Source of the DNA: Ovoidimarina sp050299695
GTDB lineage: Bacteria; Pseudomonadota; Alphaproteobacteria; Rhodobacterales; Rhodobacteraceae
Reading direction: 5' to 3'
Length of the DNA: 41,161 nt
NCBI GenBank assembly: GCA_050299695.1
Contig: JBNKWI010000023.1
Location: 1 to 41,161, forward strand
The position numbers and the translations under genes were made by a program. Positions 40,265 through 41,161 of this stretch are shown piece after piece. The notes below the pieces were generated by a model, which ran no database searches, was not told where the DNA came from, and worked only from the letters and a program-made list of their open reading frames with translations. Positions within the stretch are counted from its first letter, which is position 1. Every line of letters begins with the position of its first letter.

Positions 40265-40938
40265 TCGACCTTCCCGTGGGAGGCGAGGCTCAGCGTAGAG
40301 GCATAGCGCGGCGCACCGTCCTCACCCGGCACCACGGCCTCGAGCTTCTGGTACCAGCCCGGGATCTCGTCGGACATGGTGACGGTGATCTCGAGATCGC
40401 CGAAGCCCTGCATGGCGGGCGCATTCGGGTCGTCGGCGAAGGGGCGGAGCGTCACGGCGCGGGCCGCCACGTCGCGACCGTCGAAGGGCACGGCCTCTCC
40501 GGTGATCTCGGCAGGCTGGATCAGCGCCTCCTTCACGCGGTTGCGGATGTAGAACGGGCTGCCGCCCGCGCTTTCGGCCATGTCGCGCACGACGGTCTCG
40601 ACGAAGAACATGATGATCGGGTTGCCGACGCTGGCGGGAAAGGCACCGAGGCTGCGATGCTTGTTCTGGCCGTTGAGGAACATCAGCGTCGCACGCTCCG
40701 GTTCGCCCCCGCCGAATTCGAGCTCGACCCGGCCCGAGTCGCGCGCCTCGGCGGCCGGGACATAGCTGTTGGTCACGCGGCGGTCGTAGATCAGCGCCTC
40801 GTCGCGGGGCAGCCCGTCGAGGGTCCCGGTGCGGAACAACAGATCGTAGGTTTCCTGCCCGCCGGTCATCTCGGCCGCGGCCGGTACGGCGGCGACGAGC
40901 GACGCGGCGGCCGTGAGTGCCATGATGGTCTTGCGCAT
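40261..40938 (-). CDS. Exported protein of unknown function, partner of the 39914 gene
   Basis: A 225-residue protein with a signal peptide (about 1-22, MRKTIMALTAAASLVAAVPA then AA). The mature part starts EMTGGQETYDLLFRTGTLDG and is mostly beta, with RATLMFLNGQNKHRSLGAFP and VGNPIIMFFVETVVRDMAES. It has no Cys and no family I can name. The ATG at 40938 follows a GGGAGGA-type site; the upstream frame is not needed. It lies next to the sensor gene at the window edge and is coupled to the small Cys-rich gene. Confidence 0.8.
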   Translation of the reverse strand: MRKTIMALTAAASLVAAVPAAAEMTGGQETYDLLFRTGTLDGLPRDEALIYDRRVTNSYVPAAEARDSGRVELEFGGGEPERATLMFLNGQNKHRSLGAFPASVGNPIIMFFVETVVRDMAESAGGSPFYIRNRVKEALIQPAEITGEAVPFDGRDVAARAVTLRPFADDPNAPAMQGFGDLEITVTMSDEIPGWYQKLEAVVPGEDGAPRYASTLSLASHGKVE

Positions 40939-40982
40939 TGTAGTGTCCTCCCGGGGGGAGACTACGCCGGTGCGCCCGGCTG

Positions 40983-41161
40983 TCATGCGATACTTTTGTC
41001 GGTGCCGGCAGAGGCCGCGACGAACGACGGCGGCAGTGTGCGGGTCTTCCAGTCGATCAGCGGGCGAAGGCGCGAGAGCTGCACGGGTTTGGTGAGCACG
41101 GTGAAATCGTCCCGTTCGCCGGCTTCGACGAGGCTCACGCGCCGGTCCGCGGTGATCATGA
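40983..41161 (-). CDS. Receiver-domain protein, C-terminal end (hybrid sensor kinase likely)
   Basis: Only the last 59 codons are in the window. MITADRRVSLVEAGERDDFT then VLTKPVQLSRLRPLIDW match the beta4 strand, the conserved Lys-Pro of beta5 and the last helix of a receiver domain, followed by a short tail. A C-terminal receiver with this tail is typical of hybrid histidine kinases. Given the place beside C1 genes, a FlhS-like sensor is possible, but the visible part cannot decide this. Confidence 0.65.
   Translation of the reverse strand, partial: MITADRRVSLVEAGERDDFTVLTKPVQLSRLRPLIDWKTRTLPPSFVAASAGTDKSIA

Overview
The window is GC-rich DNA with mostly gapless, overlapping operons. Its gene content (F1 ATP synthase order atpH-A-G-D, a methyltransferase-gloB-clpA block, pqqABCDE, xoxFGJ with glutathione-linked formaldehyde oxidation) fits an alphaproteobacterium of the Rhodobacteraceae type that can oxidise methanol or other alcohols. 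The family assignment is inferred from protein sequences and gene style; no rRNA or tRNA gene was seen.

Left third (1-14.3 kb), mostly housekeeping. On the minus strand lie atpH, atpA, atpG and the first 406 codons of atpD. Next come a membrane-anchored AraC-type regulator diverging from a secreted alpha/beta hydrolase, a methyltransferase diverging from a glyoxalase II-like hydrolase, clpA, and a MotA/ExbB-like plus coiled-coil OmpA/MotB-like motor pair.

Middle (14.4-21.3 kb), PQQ synthesis and its probable control. pqqA (31 codons), pqqB, pqqC, pqqD and pqqE form a tight minus-strand operon. Directly upstream is an OmpR-family response regulator. Its likely partner histidine kinase is 1 kb further on, separated by a family 2 glycosyltransferase on the opposite strand.

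Right half (21.4-41.2 kb), a quinoprotein/C1 island. An eight-gene minus-strand operon holds a PQQ-dehydrogenase-associated binding protein, a beta-propeller, a small acidic exported protein, a taurine/nitrate-type ABC importer and an ABC-2 exporter. Diverging from it are three exported-protein genes (DUF, SRPBCC, YVTN propeller). Next are frmA-fghA-xoxF-xoxG-xoxJ and a CxxxCW protein gene, all on the minus strand. XoxF carries the Asp-Tyr-Asp lanthanide signature. Beyond them are an exported protein, a PQQ-linked metallo-beta-lactamase-fold hydrolase, a divergent SoxYZ-like carrier, small secreted proteins and the last 59 codons of a receiver-domain protein.

How it fits together: methanol is oxidised in the periplasm by XoxF (PQQ from the pqq operon), electrons pass to the cytochrome XoxG, and formaldehyde is handled by FrmA and FghA to formate. 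The most notable non-coding signal is a nearly identical promoter module, 17 of 19 matching bases in a direct-repeat box plus the same -35/-10 spacing, upstream of both pqqA and the eight-gene transporter operon. I propose it is the target of the OmpR-type regulator encoded beside pqqA. The least understood parts are the transporter operon and the SoxYZ-like/metallohydrolase relay.
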